DNA of 49,412 nt, from positions 1 to 49,412 of the forward strand of contig CABSMC010000009.1 of the NCBI GenBank assembly GCA_902478715.1. The letters are read 5' to 3'. The first letter of the stretch is position 1; every line of letters begins with the position of its first letter. The notes under the pieces are model-generated. The model saw nothing but the letters and a program-made list of their open reading frames with translations, was not told the DNA's origin and searched no databases. This document shows, piece after piece, positions 1 through 8,203 of this stretch. A program made the translations under genes and the position numbers. Origin of the DNA: an uncultured Adlercreutzia sp. GTDB lineage: Bacteria > Actinomycetota > Coriobacteriia > Coriobacteriales > Eggerthellaceae.

Positions 1-984
1 AGTCATGGCTACGAGGCCCACGTTCTGCGAGAAGGAGGTGACCGGCGAGCAGCCGAACACGCCGGCGAGCGAGCTGACGAGACCGTCGGCCGTCACAGCG
101 CCGGAAAGCTCCTTATCCGTGGGGTTGCGGCGCAGCGCGGCAGCCGTGAGCGCCGAGCAGTCGCCCACGGTCTCGGTGGCGGACACGAGGAAAATGAGCG
201 TGACGGTGATGATGGCGCCCAGGTTGAACTCCGGCGTCACGGGCAGCACTCCCGGCAGCGAGAAGAGCTGCGCCGAAGCGAAGCCGGAGAAGTCCACTTT
301 GCCCAGCGGAATGGCCACCAGATACCCCACGACAAGACCGAAGAGCACCGAAAGCTGCTTGGTAGCGCCCTTGGCGAGGCCCTGGAACGCGAGGCACGCC
401 AGAAGCGAGACGGTGCCGAGGATGAGGTTCGTGGCGCTGCCGAAATCTTCCGCGCCGGAACCGCCGCCGAAGGAGGCCGCCCCCACGCCGAGCAGCGAGA
501 ACCCGATAGAGGTCACCACCACAGCAGCCACAATGGGTGTGACGATGCGCCGCCACCAGCGGGCGAACAGGCCGAGCACGCCCTCGATGAGGCCGCCGAC
601 GATGACCGCTCCCACGAGCGCCCCGTAGCCCTGGGTCGCCGCGATGGTGCAGGCCACGGAGACGAAGGTGAAGCTGATGCCCATGACAATGGGAAGCCCG
701 CTGCCCACGCGCCAGACGGGGAACAGCTGCACGAAGGTGCCGATGCCGGCGATGAACATGGCGTTCTGAATGAGCGTGGCCCGCAAGTCCTCGGGAAGGC
801 CGGCCGCCGCGGCGATGATCGCGATGGGCGCGAGGTTCGCCACGAACATAGCCAGCACGTGCTGCAGGCCGTAGGGGAAGGCCGCGAGCCAGCCGATCTC
901 GCCATCGAGGGACGAGAGCGCCTTCATCTTCGGGTCGACGAAAACCACGCCGCCCTCGCTTTCCACGTTTCTCTTGCGGCTCAT
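1..984 (-). CDS. Uracil/xanthine permease (NCS2 family), 3' end outside window
   Basis: Nucleobase:proton symporter of the NCS2 family, importing xanthine or uracil across the cytoplasmic membrane. The reading frame starts at the ATG at 984 and stays open to base 1, giving about 328 residues of a family usually 430-460 long, so the C-terminal part lies outside the window. The translation has the family look: an N-terminal stretch reading GLQHVLAMFVANLAPI, many hydrophobic segments, and a late VSATETVGDCSAL region (the conserved TET/GD segment of NCS2 carriers). Its ATG overlaps the TGA of xpt (ATGA), so the two are translationally coupled. The partner phosphoribosyltransferase makes xanthine the likeliest substrate; that part is inference. 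Confidence 0.88.
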   Translation of the reverse strand, partial: MSRKRNVESEGGVVFVDPKMKALSSLDGEIGWLAAFPYGLQHVLAMFVANLAPIAIIAAAAGLPEDLRATLIQNAMFIAGIGTFVQLFPVWRVGSGLPIVMGISFTFVSVACTIAATQGYGALVGAVIVGGLIEGVLGLFARWWRRIVTPIVAAVVVTSIGFSLLGVGAASFGGGSGAEDFGSATNLILGTVSLLACLAFQGLAKGATKQLSVLFGLVVGYLVAIPLGKVDFSGFASAQLFSLPGVLPVTPEFNLGAIITVTLIFLVSATETVGDCSALTAAALRRNPTDKELSGAVTADGLVSSLAGVFGCSPVTSFSQNVGLVAMT

Positions 985-1559
985 GAGCGGAACTCAATGG
1001 CGCCGGTAGCAGGGTCCATAGCCTCGACGATGGCGAGGGACTGCAGGTCGTAACCCGCCTCGCGCAGCTCGTCGCCACCGGGCTGGAAGCCCTTCTCGAT
1101 GGCGATACCGATGCCCTCCACGGTGGCGCCGGCGCTCTCGCAGATCTCGAGCAGGCCGCGTAGGGCGCAGCCGTTGGCGAGGAAGTCGTCAATGATGAGC
1201 ACGTGGTCGTCGGGCCCGAGGAAGCGCGTGGAGACGATGACGTCGTAGATGCGGTTGTGGGTGAAGGACTGGATGCGCGTGGAATACATGGTGCCATCCA
1301 GGTTGATGGACTGGGTCTTCTTCGCGAACACCACGGGCACGCCGAAATGATGCGCCACCACGGCGGCGATGCCGATGCCCGAGGCCTCGATAGTGAGGAT
1401 CTTGTTGATGGGCTTACCCGCAAACAGCCGCTTCCATTCCTCGGCCATCTGGGAGAACAGCTCAATGTCCATCTGGTGGTTCAAGAAGGCGTCCACCTTC
1501 AGCACACCGCCCGCCTTCACCACGCCATCGCGGCGAATGCGCTCTTCCAACAATTCCAC
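981..1559 (-). CDS. xpt: Xanthine phosphoribosyltransferase
   Basis: Converts xanthine and PRPP to XMP in purine salvage; cytosolic, PRT type I fold. The PRPP-binding signature is visible as VLIIDDFLANG. An upstream in-frame GTG at 1601 has no ribosome-binding site. The GTG at 1559 sits 5 bases after a strong AAGGAGG (about 1565-1571) and gives MELLEERIRRDG-, matching the usual family start and a length of 192 aa against about 194 in Bacillus subtilis Xpt. I therefore prefer 1559. Followed with ATGA overlap by the permease gene, forming a xanthine uptake and salvage operon. I looked for a purine riboswitch in the leader and did not recognise one. Confidence 0.93.
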   Translation of the reverse strand: MELLEERIRRDGVVKAGGVLKVDAFLNHQMDIELFSQMAEEWKRLFAGKPINKILTIEASGIGIAAVVAHHFGVPVVFAKKTQSINLDGTMYSTRIQSFTHNRIYDVIVSTRFLGPDDHVLIIDDFLANGCALRGLLEICESAGATVEGIGIAIEKGFQPGGDELREAGYDLQSLAIVEAMDPATGAIEFRS

Positions 1560-1711
1560 GGAAACCTCCTTGGGCTTCGGGGCCATTTTCGCGTATCGCA
1601 CTATCTTAGGAGATCGCGCCCCTCTTGGGAACGACTGCCGAAAACGCCCATGAAATAGAGCGGACGGGAAATTGGCGGTTGAGAACTTGGAAAATGTTCG
1701 CGCGCAACAGG

Positions 1712-1735
1712 AAGGGCGCCCCGGAGGGCGCCCTT
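1712..1735 (-). terminator. Hairpin downstream of groEL
   Basis: Perfect 10-bp stem AAGGGCGCCC / GGGCGCCCTT with a CGGA loop, between groL and xpt. No strong T-run follows on the minus strand, so it may only partly terminate or may stabilise the groESL mRNA end. Confidence 0.6.
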
Positions 1736-1791
1736 CTGCGATTTAGTTGGTTGTGCGGTTAAGCCACGCGCAAGTTTTCCTTGCTTGAGGC

Positions 1792-3426
1792 CTAGTACAT
1801 TCCGCCGCCGCCCTGCATGCCGGCAGCCAGAGCGCTCAGATCGGGACCCTCCTTGGGGATCTCGTTGATGGTGGCCTCGGTGATGAGGATGAGGGCCGCC
1901 ACGGAGGCCGCGGACTGCAGCGCCGTGCGGGTCACCTTCACCGGGTCGTTCACGCCCATCTCGATCATGTTGCCGTACTCGCCGTTGGCGCAGTTCAGGC
2001 CCTCGCCCTTCGGCAGGCTCTTGACCTTCTCCACCACGACGGAGCCCTCGAAGCCAGCGTTCTGGGCGATGGCGCGCATCGGGGCCTCGATGGCCTTGCG
2101 GATGATGTCGATGCCGACTTCCTCGTCCTTGTCATCGGCCTTGACGGCGTCCAGGGCGCCGATGGCGTCCACGAGCGCCACGCCGCCGCCGGCGACGATG
2201 CCCTCTTCCACGGCCGCGCGGGTCGCCTGCAGGGCGTCCTCGATGCGGGACTTCTTCTCCTTCAGCTCGGACTCGGTGGCAGCACCCACCTTCAGCACGG
2301 CAACGCCGCCGGAGAGCTTCGCCAGACGCTCCTGGGCCTTCTCGCGGTCGAAGTCGGAATCGACGCGCTCGAGCTCGGCACGGATGATCTGGATGCGGTT
2401 CTCGATGTCCTCCTTCTTACCGGCGCCGTCCACGATAAGGGCGGTGTCCTTGGTGACCTTCACGGTCTTGGCGGTGCCGAGCATCTCCATAGTGGCGTCG
2501 GCCATGGTCATGCCGAAGTCCTTGTCGATGACCTGGGCACCGGTGACCACAGCAATGTCCTCGAGGATGCGCTTGCGGCGATCGCCGAAGCCGGGGGCCT
2601 TGATGGCCACGACGTTCAGGGTGCCGCGCAGACGGTTCAGAAGGATGGTGGACAGAGCCTCGCCCTCGACATCCTCAGCCACGATGAACAGCGGGCGCTG
2701 GGCGCGCATGACTTCCTCCAGCAGCGGAACCATGTCCTGGATGGAGTTGATCTTCATGTCGGTCAGCAGGATGAAGGGATCCTTCAGCACCGCTTCCATC
2801 TTCTCCATGTCGGTGGCCATGTAGGGGGAGATGTAGCCGCGCTCGTACTGCATGCCCTCGACGATGTCCATGTCGATGCCGAAGATGGTCTGGGACTCCT
2901 CCACGGAGATGGCGCCGTCGTTGCCCACGGCGTCCATGGCCTCGGCAATCTTGTCACCGATGGCGGCGTCGCCGGCGGAGATGCGGCCGACGTTGGCGAT
3001 CTGCTCCTTGGTGGACACCGGGGTGGCGTCGGCCTTGATGGCGGCCACGATGGCGTCGGTGGCCTTCTCGATGCCGCGGCGGATGCCGAGCGCGTCGGCG
3101 CCGGCGGTCACGTTCTTCAGACCCTCGGAGACGATGACGTCAGCGAGAAGCGTGGCGGTGGTGGTGCCGTCGCCGGCCACGTCGTTGGTCTTCACGGCCA
3201 CCTCGCGCACCAGCTGGGCGCCCATGTTCTCGACCGGGTTCTCCAGCTCGACCTCCTTGGCGACGGTCACGCCATCGTTGGTGATGAGCGGAGCGCCGTA
3301 GGACTTCTCCAGAGCCACGTAGCGGCCCTTGGGGCCGAGCGTCACCTTGACGGCGTCGGCCAGCTTGGAAACACCCGCGGCCAGGCCGGAGCGGGCATCG
3401 GTATCGAACTTGATTTCCTTAGCCAT
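1792..3426 (-). CDS. groL: 60-kDa chaperonin GroEL
   Basis: ATP-driven double-ring protein-folding chamber acting with GroES in the cytosol. The 544-aa protein is full length. Seen in the sequence: the nucleotide-binding TLGPKGR near residue 30, NDGVTVAKE around residue 50 and GDGTTTATLLA around residue 86; the glycine-rich PGFGDRRK apical segment; and a short GGGGMY tail, a short form of the GGM-type C-terminus. A purine-rich ribosome-binding site precedes the ATG. It follows groS by 49 bases in a two-gene operon controlled by the CIRCE operator upstream of groS. Confidence 0.98.
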   Translation of the reverse strand: MAKEIKFDTDARSGLAAGVSKLADAVKVTLGPKGRYVALEKSYGAPLITNDGVTVAKEVELENPVENMGAQLVREVAVKTNDVAGDGTTTATLLADVIVSEGLKNVTAGADALGIRRGIEKATDAIVAAIKADATPVSTKEQIANVGRISAGDAAIGDKIAEAMDAVGNDGAISVEESQTIFGIDMDIVEGMQYERGYISPYMATDMEKMEAVLKDPFILLTDMKINSIQDMVPLLEEVMRAQRPLFIVAEDVEGEALSTILLNRLRGTLNVVAIKAPGFGDRRKRILEDIAVVTGAQVIDKDFGMTMADATMEMLGTAKTVKVTKDTALIVDGAGKKEDIENRIQIIRAELERVDSDFDREKAQERLAKLSGGVAVLKVGAATESELKEKKSRIEDALQATRAAVEEGIVAGGGVALVDAIGALDAVKADDKDEEVGIDIIRKAIEAPMRAIAQNAGFEGSVVVEKVKSLPKGEGLNCANGEYGNMIEMGVNDPVKVTRTALQSAASVAALILITEATINEIPKEGPDLSALAAGMQGGGGMY

Positions 3427-3475
3427 TAGTTCGCGTTCCTTTCAGTGGATCTATCTTCTCGGTTTATCTTCTCAG

Positions 3476-3763
3476 TTATTCAACTACGGCGTAAATGTCG
3501 TCGGCGCGCAGAATCAGCACGTTCTCGCCGTCAAGCGTCACCTCGGTGCCGCCGAACTTGCCGTAGATGACCTTGTCGCCGACCTTAACAGGCATAGGAA
3601 GCAGCTTGCCGTCCTTGTCCATCTTGCCCTCGCCCACGGCGATGATGGTACCGGTCTGGGGCTTCTCCTTGGCATCGGAGGCCAAAAACAGCCCGGAGGC
3701 GGTGGTAACCTCGGCCTCGTCCTGCTTCAGGATGACGCGGTCGCCCAGAGGCTTCAAATTCAT
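3476..3763 (-). CDS. groS: 10-kDa co-chaperonin GroES
   Basis: Heptameric lid of the GroEL chamber. An in-frame TTG six codons upstream (3781) lies within the ribosome-binding region (AAAGGA). The ATG at 3763 gives the canonical MNLKPLGDRV start and a 95-aa protein, the normal GroES length. Visible motifs are LKPLGDRVILK at the N-terminus, the mobile-loop region TASGLFLA, and the C-terminal ENVLILRADDIYAVVE. First gene of the groESL operon, with promoter and CIRCE element directly upstream. Confidence 0.97.
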   Translation of the reverse strand: MNLKPLGDRVILKQDEAEVTTASGLFLASDAKEKPQTGTIIAVGEGKMDKDGKLLPMPVKVGDKVIYGKFGGTEVTLDGENVLILRADDIYAVVE

Positions 3764-3838
3764 AGCTTGCCGTCCTTTCAATGGTTGTTGTAGCGCCTTC
3801 GCGCAACTTCCAATTTAACCACTCGGTTGGGTTAAGTG

Positions 3839-3865
3839 CTAGCACTCGGTAGCAACGAGTGCTAA
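3839..3865 (-). promoter_or_regulatory. CIRCE operator (HrcA binding site)
   Basis: Inverted repeat CTAGCACTC-N9-GAGTGCTAA, matching the CIRCE consensus TTAGCACTC-N9-GAGTGCTAA in 17 of 18 positions with the exact 9-bp spacer. It begins about 10 bases after the predicted -10 box of the groES promoter, the usual place for HrcA repression of groESL. hrcA itself is not in the window. Confidence 0.96.
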
Positions 3866-3875
3866 ACAGTTACGC

Positions 3876-3903
3876 ATCATAACAGCTACGGGAAGGAATG
3901 CAA
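3876..3903 (-). promoter_or_regulatory. Sigma-70-type promoter of groES-groEL
   Basis: On the minus strand, TTGCAT (3903-3898) and TATGAT (3881-3876) are separated by 16 bp, immediately upstream of the CIRCE element. Predicted transcription would start within or just before the operator. Confidence 0.75.
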
Positions 3904-3917
3904 GAGGGGACGGAGAA

Positions 3918-3944
3918 AAACTTGAGTTTTTTTCACTCAAGTTT
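3918..3944 (-). terminator. Rho-independent terminator of the two-component operon
   Basis: 10-bp perfect stem AAACTTGAGT / ACTCAAGTTT with a 7-nt loop; on the minus strand the stem runs directly into a T-rich tract. It lies between the response regulator stop and the groES promoter, insulating the two units. Confidence 0.8.
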
Positions 3945-4010
3945 CCTGTAATTATAATTTTGATCAGGGATTACTTTCCAAGTTGGAATTTGTGCAAGTG
4001 AACAGTCTCC

Positions 4011-4712
4011 CTAGGGAGCAGGCGTCACCAAACCCGTCTCGTAGGCGAAGACGACAAGCTGGGCGCGGTCGTGAGCATCGGTCTTAGCCATGACGCGGGC
4101 CAGATGCGTCTTCACCGTGGCCGGCGAGATGAACAGCTCCTCGGCGATCTCGTCGTTGGAAAGGCCCCGGGCCACCAGCACGAGAATCTCGCGCTCGCGG
4201 TCGGTGAGGCTCGTCAGCGCGGCGCGGCGCGTCTCGGTCACATCGGCAGCGCCCCAGCCGCCCCGCGGGCGCGCGGCCACGAAAGTCTCCACGAGCCGGC
4301 GCATCACCGAGGGCTGGATGAGCGCGTCGCCTCGGGCCACGACGCGAATGGCCGCCACGATCTCGTCGGGGTCGGCGTCCTTCAGCAAAAAGCCGCTCGC
4401 CCCGGCGCCCAGAGCATCGTAAACGTACTCGTCCACGTCGAAGGTGGTGAGCACGAGCACCCGGGTTTTTGCGAGCAGAGGATTCGATGTGATGGCGCGG
4501 GTGGCCTCGATGCCGTTCATTTCGGGCATGCGGATGTCCATGAGCACCACGTCGGGCCGAAGGCGCTGGGCCTCTTGCACCGCATCGGCCCCGTTTCGGG
4601 CCTCGCCGACGATCTCGATGCCCTCGTAGGTGCCGAGAATGGCCTTGAAGCCGCCGCGCACGAGATCCTGGTCGTCCACGACGAGCACGCGGATGGGACC
4701 GGCCTCACTCAT
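4011..4712 (-). CDS. NarL/FixJ-family response regulator
   Basis: Two-component response regulator, 233 aa. Receiver domain about residues 7-125 with the acidic pair D13-D14, phospho-acceptor D59 (VVLMDIRMP), the switch Thr in VLVLTTFD and the conserved Lys in FLLKDADP. The C-terminal LuxR-type helix-turn-helix (about 165-228) has LTDREREILVLVARG and the recognition segment ISPATVKTHLARVMAKT. The start codon overlaps the end of the kinase gene by 8 bp, so the two are a cognate, co-translated pair. The target genes cannot be read from the sequence. Confidence 0.95.
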   Translation of the reverse strand: MSEAGPIRVLVVDDQDLVRGGFKAILGTYEGIEIVGEARNGADAVQEAQRLRPDVVLMDIRMPEMNGIEATRAITSNPLLAKTRVLVLTTFDVDEYVYDALGAGASGFLLKDADPDEIVAAIRVVARGDALIQPSVMRRLVETFVAARPRGGWGAADVTETRRAALTSLTDREREILVLVARGLSNDEIAEELFISPATVKTHLARVMAKTDAHDRAQLVVFAYETGLVTPAP

Positions 4713-5940
4713 AAGTCTCCTCCTTCTGGCTGAGGGGAACGCTCACGGCGATGCGCACGCCGCCGAGCGGGCTTGGGGACGCAGAGAACGTGCCCTGCAG
4801 AAGCCGCGCGCGCTCGCGCATGCCGAGCAGGCCATGGTGACCGGCCGCGGCGGCCGGGGCAGCGAGCCCTCGCCCGTCGTCGTCGACGACAAGCTCGGCG
4901 AAGCCCTCCCGCTCCGTGGACAGCACCAGCGCCGCGCGGCGCGCCCCGGCGTGGCGCACGATATTCGTGGCCGCCTCGCGCGCGATGCCGAAGAGGGCCA
5001 CGTCGATGAACGCCGGCACGCAGGCGCGGTCGTAGGCGGTCTCGTCCAGCGTGACCTCGATGTCGGCACCTTCCAAATAGGACACCAGATCGCCCATGCG
5101 GTCGGTGCCCTGGGTGGGCGTCGTCTCGGCCGGCCCCTCCCCCGCGCGCAGCACGCCGATCATGGCGCGAATCTCCTCGAGGGCACCTTTGGCGGTGCGG
5201 CGCACCTCGGCGATGGCCTCTTTGGCCGCCGCCGGATCGCGATCGACCAGGCGCTCGGCGGCCGCGGCCTGGATACTCACAGCCGACAGCGAATGGGCCG
5301 TGATGTCGTGCACCTCCCGGGCGATGGAGACGCGCTCGGCCTCCACCCGGCGACGCGCCTCGGCCTCGCGGCTGCGCTCGGCGGCGACCGCGCGCTCCTC
5401 GATGGCGCGCGTGCGCTCCTGGTGCTCGTGGAGGGCGTAGCCGGCAAACGCGGCCGCCAGGGCCAGCGCCATGTTCTGGAACACGGCGAGCTGCGTCAAG
5501 ATGCGCGACTGCTCCGGGGGCGCCGGGGCGACGAGCATCACCAGGCACATGACCGCGCACGCGATGGCCGCCTCGGCCCGCGAGCGCGCGGACGCCAGCG
5601 TGAACAGCGCGATGAGGGGGCCTGCCACGGACAGGGCGATGCCGTTCAGCTCCGCTTGAAGCAGGCCCCAGCTGACGAGGCACCACACGAACACGGCCCA
5701 GGGGAACTTGCGCCGCAGCACGAGCGGCAGCGTGGTGAGCGCGATGGCCAGAAGCGAGAGGCCCGAGGGCACCATGGCCTGGATGCCCATGAGCCGACGC
5801 ATGAACTCGTCGGGGATGAGCAGGTTCACGGCCACGGTGAGCTGCAGGCAGCAGAACCCGAAGGCCCCCGCCGCGATGACGGCGTCGATGAGCCAGTCGG
5901 TGGCCGTAAGCTTCGGGGTATTTCGGAAGATCTTATCCAT
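4705..5940 (-). CDS. Sensor histidine kinase, DesK/NarX-like (HisKA_3)
   Basis: Membrane sensor kinase partnered with the adjacent regulator. The N-terminal third has four to five hydrophobic segments and little extracellular sequence, suggesting it senses the membrane or a small signal. It is followed by an alanine/arginine-rich linker helix. The HisKA_3 dimerisation domain carries the H-box REVHDITAHSLS with the phospho-accepting His, and the C-terminal HATPase_c domain carries VDDDGRGL and the GLLGMRERA G-box. I chose the ATG at 5940 (MDKIFRN-); a GTG at 5970 in the same frame would add ten residues, and neither has a convincing ribosome-binding site. A palindrome sits just upstream. Confidence 0.92.
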   Translation of the reverse strand: MDKIFRNTPKLTATDWLIDAVIAAGAFGFCCLQLTVAVNLLIPDEFMRRLMGIQAMVPSGLSLLAIALTTLPLVLRRKFPWAVFVWCLVSWGLLQAELNGIALSVAGPLIALFTLASARSRAEAAIACAVMCLVMLVAPAPPEQSRILTQLAVFQNMALALAAAFAGYALHEHQERTRAIEERAVAAERSREAEARRRVEAERVSIAREVHDITAHSLSAVSIQAAAAERLVDRDPAAAKEAIAEVRRTAKGALEEIRAMIGVLRAGEGPAETTPTQGTDRMGDLVSYLEGADIEVTLDETAYDRACVPAFIDVALFGIAREAATNIVRHAGARRAALVLSTEREGFAELVVDDDGRGLAAPAAAAGHHGLLGMRERARLLQGTFSASPSPLGGVRIAVSVPLSQKEETYE

Positions 5941-5974
5941 GACCGCTATGGTAAACGACTGGACGCCCACGCGC

Positions 5975-5994
5975 CATACACCGCGGGGTGTATG
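5975..5994. promoter_or_regulatory. Palindrome upstream of the histidine kinase gene
   Basis: Perfect 8-bp dyad CATACACC-GCGG-GGTGTATG in the gap between nadE and the kinase gene, about 35 bp upstream of the kinase ATG. Its position suits an operator for the operon, possibly autoregulatory; this is inference. Confidence 0.45.
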
Positions 5995-6022
5995 AAACGA
6001 GCCTGTTGAACAACGCCGACCC

Positions 6023-6098
6023 CAGACGGGGCTCGTTCGCCAGCAGGACGCGGGATCGCCAGCGGGACGCAGCTTCGCTAACGAGACGCGGGATCGCC
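6023..6098. repeat. 38-bp tandem duplication across the nadE 3' end
   Basis: GACGCGGGATCGCC occurs at 6047-6060 and again at 6085-6098, 38 bp apart, with further similarity to the left of each copy (TTCGC-A-C). The right copy encodes the last residues and stop of nadE; the left copy lies just beyond the stop. Confidence 0.6.
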
Positions 6099-6914
6099 GT
6101 AGAACGGCGCGTCAGGGTACGGAGGCTCCAACGCACGCTTGAAGGCGTTGGCGTCGGTACGGGCGATGACGTAATCCACCAAATCGCGGCTCAGGCCGCT
6201 CTCGGCGACGATAGCCGCCGCATCCCTCCCCTCTTCCACATAGGCGACGAGAATCCGATCCAGCGTGGCGTAATCGACGCCGAGGGACTTCTCGTCCTCC
6301 TGATCGGGCGCGAGCTCCGCACTCGGCGGCTTCACAAACACGTTCACGGGAATGGGGCCACACGCTCCCTCCTCCACGGCCCGGCGGTTGCGCCAGCGGG
6401 CCATGGCGAAGACGTCGATCTTGTACACGCCGCCCAAGGGCGCGAAGGCGCCGGCGGTGTCACCGTAAAGGGTGGAGTAGCCCATGGCCGCCTCGGACTT
6501 GTTGCCCGTGTTCAACATGAGCCAGCCGTGGGCGTTCGAGAGCGCCATGAGGCACACCATACGGCAGCGGGCCTGGGTGTTCTCGGCGGCCAGACCCGTT
6601 AGCGCCCCGCCGCAGGCCCGGGCGAGCACCGCCTCGAAGGCCTCGAAGGGTTCGCAGATGGGCACCGTGATGTTGGAGATGCCGAGGTTGGCGGCGAGCG
6701 CCTCGGCATCGTCGATGGACGACTCGCTGGAATAGGGGCCGGGCAGCATGACCCCGTGCACATGGTCGGCCCCCAAGGCGTCGTGCGCCATGACGGCCAC
6801 GAGCGTCGAATCCATGCCGCCGGACAATCCGATGACCACATCGGTGAAGCCGGCGCTGCGCACGAAGGCGCCCAAAGCGTCGGTGCAGGCCGTATACATC
6901 TGCTGGGGGTTCAT
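6078..6914 (-). CDS. nadE: Ammonia-dependent NAD+ synthetase
   Basis: Amidates nicotinic acid adenine dinucleotide to NAD+, the last step of NAD synthesis. The 278-aa protein contains only the synthetase domain, with no N-terminal nitrilase/glutaminase domain, so it should use free ammonia. Visible: the ATP-pyrophosphatase P-loop IGLSGGMDSTLVAV near residue 30, NTQARCRM, and LNTGNKSEAAMGYSTLYGD, which binds substrate. The ATG at 6914 follows AGAGGA by about 6 bases; a longer frame extends to 7037 but would add unrelated residues and run through a terminator. Its 3' end lies in a short tandem duplication. Confidence 0.94.
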   Translation of the reverse strand: MNPQQMYTACTDALGAFVRSAGFTDVVIGLSGGMDSTLVAVMAHDALGADHVHGVMLPGPYSSESSIDDAEALAANLGISNITVPICEPFEAFEAVLARACGGALTGLAAENTQARCRMVCLMALSNAHGWLMLNTGNKSEAAMGYSTLYGDTAGAFAPLGGVYKIDVFAMARWRNRRAVEEGACGPIPVNVFVKPPSAELAPDQEDEKSLGVDYATLDRILVAYVEEGRDAAAIVAESGLSRDLVDYVIARTDANAFKRALEPPYPDAPFYGDPASR

Positions 6915-6985
6915 AGGCGTCCTCTCGGGTTGGCGCAAGGGGCGGCCCCTCGCTGCGCTCAGGTTGGCACGGCGACAGCATAGCA

Positions 6986-7015
6986 AAAGCGCTGCCACGA
7001 GTATGGCAGCGCTTT
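6986..7015 (-). terminator. Terminator downstream of hypA
   Basis: Perfect 12-bp stem AAAGCGCTGCCA / TGGCAGCGCTTT with a 6-nt loop; on the minus strand it is followed by TTTTGC. It ends the small-protein/tatA/tatC/hypA transcript before nadE. Confidence 0.82.
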
Positions 7016-7064
7016 GTTTCGGGCCGATTGCCGGCATACGTCCTTCTGGCGACGTGCGCGGCCG

Positions 7065-7421
7065 TTACTCTTCCGGCAAATCCACTTCGATGGAGTCGAT
7101 CTGCAGCTCGCGCCCGGCCAGAAGCTCGGTGGCGAACGAGTCGCAGACGGGACAGAATCGGTTGTAGAGGTCGTGCTCGAACTCGTGGCCGCATTCCAGA
7201 CAGACGCTGCGCGGACGGATCATCGTCAGGTCAAGCTTGGCGCCCTGGGTGAACGGGTCGGCCTCGGCCAGAGCCTCGAAGGCGAACACGAGCGCATCTT
7301 CCACCGCCTCGGTGGCCTCGCCAATGGAGACCTTCACGCCGAGCAGCCGCGTGGCCCCGGCCTCCCGGGCCGCCTCCACTGCGGCGTCCATAACGCCGGT
7401 CATTAGTCCCAGCTCGTGCAC
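7065..7421 (-). CDS. hypA: Hydrogenase nickel-insertion protein HypA
   Basis: Nickel metallochaperone for [NiFe]-hydrogenase maturation, 118 aa (typical 113-120). The N-terminus starts MHEL, providing the nickel ligand His2. The zinc site is two CxxC motifs, VCLECGHEF and FCPVCDS, about 20 residues apart. Translation starts at a GTG immediately following the TAA of tatC, so it depends on tatC translation. No hydrogenase structural genes are in the window. The link to Tat genes fits export of hydrogenase small subunits through Tat. Confidence 0.93.
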   Translation of the reverse strand: MHELGLMTGVMDAAVEAAREAGATRLLGVKVSIGEATEAVEDALVFAFEALAEADPFTQGAKLDLTMIRPRSVCLECGHEFEHDLYNRFCPVCDSFATELLAGRELQIDSIEVDLPEE

Positions 7422-8201
7422 TTACTCGTCCTCTTCCGCGGCAAGCTCCTCGTTCTGGCGCTTGATGCGCCGACGCAGCACCACCCGCGCGATGAGCAGG
7501 CTGCCCTCGTAGAGCATGATCATGGCGGCGAACATCAGCAGCATGGTAACCGGCGAGGCGTCGGGGGTCACCACGGCGCAGATGACCATGAGCACCACGT
7601 ACACCGTCCGCCAGCTGCCGCGCAACTTCTTGTACGGGATGACGTCGAAAATGACGAGGTAGAACACGATGAGCGGCAGCTCGAAGGCGAAGCCGAAGCC
7701 GAGCTCGAACTTGATGATGATGTCGATATAGGAGCTCATGCGCGGCGCCACGTAGCCGAGGCCCATGGCCTGGTCGGTGAGCCACTGGAACGCCGGGTTC
7801 AAGATGATGAGGTAGCAGAACACCGTGCCGATAATGAACAGGGCCACGGCGGCGGCGAAGGTGGGCATGAACCACTTGCGCTCGCTGGGCTTCAGCGCCG
7901 GTAGGAAGAACGCGAGCAGCTGCCACAGGATGACGGGGGACGTGGCCACAATGCCCGCCCACAGCGAGATCTGGAAGCGCACGGAGAACGCCTCGAAGGG
8001 GTCGATGGCCTGAAGCGAGGCCATGCCGTCGACGTTGGGCAGAAACTCCGCGATGGGCATGAGGAGGAACTGACCCATGGTAGGGGTGGCCATGTAGAAC
8101 ACGACCACGGCCACGGCGAGGCAGGCCACGATGCGCACAAGGCGCATGCGCAGCTCGCCGAGGTGGTCGAATAGCGGCATGCGTGCCGGTCCGATAGGCA
8201 T
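7422..8201 (-). CDS. tatC: Twin-arginine translocase subunit TatC
   Basis: Receptor subunit of the Tat export system, 259 aa. The cytoplasmic N-terminus carries the conserved FDHLGELRMRLVR, followed by six hydrophobic segments and a family-typical F-FGFGFAFELPLIVFYL segment. The C-terminus is a charged helical tail (RRRIKRQNEELAAEEDE). A GAAGGAGG ribosome-binding site overlaps the tatA stop. The Tat leaders on the three reductases in this window are expected clients. Confidence 0.96.
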   Translation of the reverse strand: MPIGPARMPLFDHLGELRMRLVRIVACLAVAVVVFYMATPTMGQFLLMPIAEFLPNVDGMASLQAIDPFEAFSVRFQISLWAGIVATSPVILWQLLAFFLPALKPSERKWFMPTFAAAVALFIIGTVFCYLIILNPAFQWLTDQAMGLGYVAPRMSSYIDIIIKFELGFGFAFELPLIVFYLVIFDVIPYKKLRGSWRTVYVVLMVICAVVTPDASPVTMLLMFAAMIMLYEGSLLIARVVLRRRIKRQNEELAAEEDE

Positions 8202-8203
8202 CG

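Noticed and set aside
113..1465. 450-codon minus-strand frame overlapping xpt and the permease
   Set aside because: Out of frame with both recognisable proteins; Arg/Ser/Pro-rich shadow.
1560..1790. Purine riboswitch upstream of xpt
   Set aside because: Xpt operons often have one, but I found no three-way-junction consensus here; only the groEL hairpin.
4630..6009. 459-codon open frame on the plus strand
   Set aside because: Antisense to the histidine kinase; His/Arg/Gly-rich composition typical of mirror frames in high-GC DNA, no family motif.
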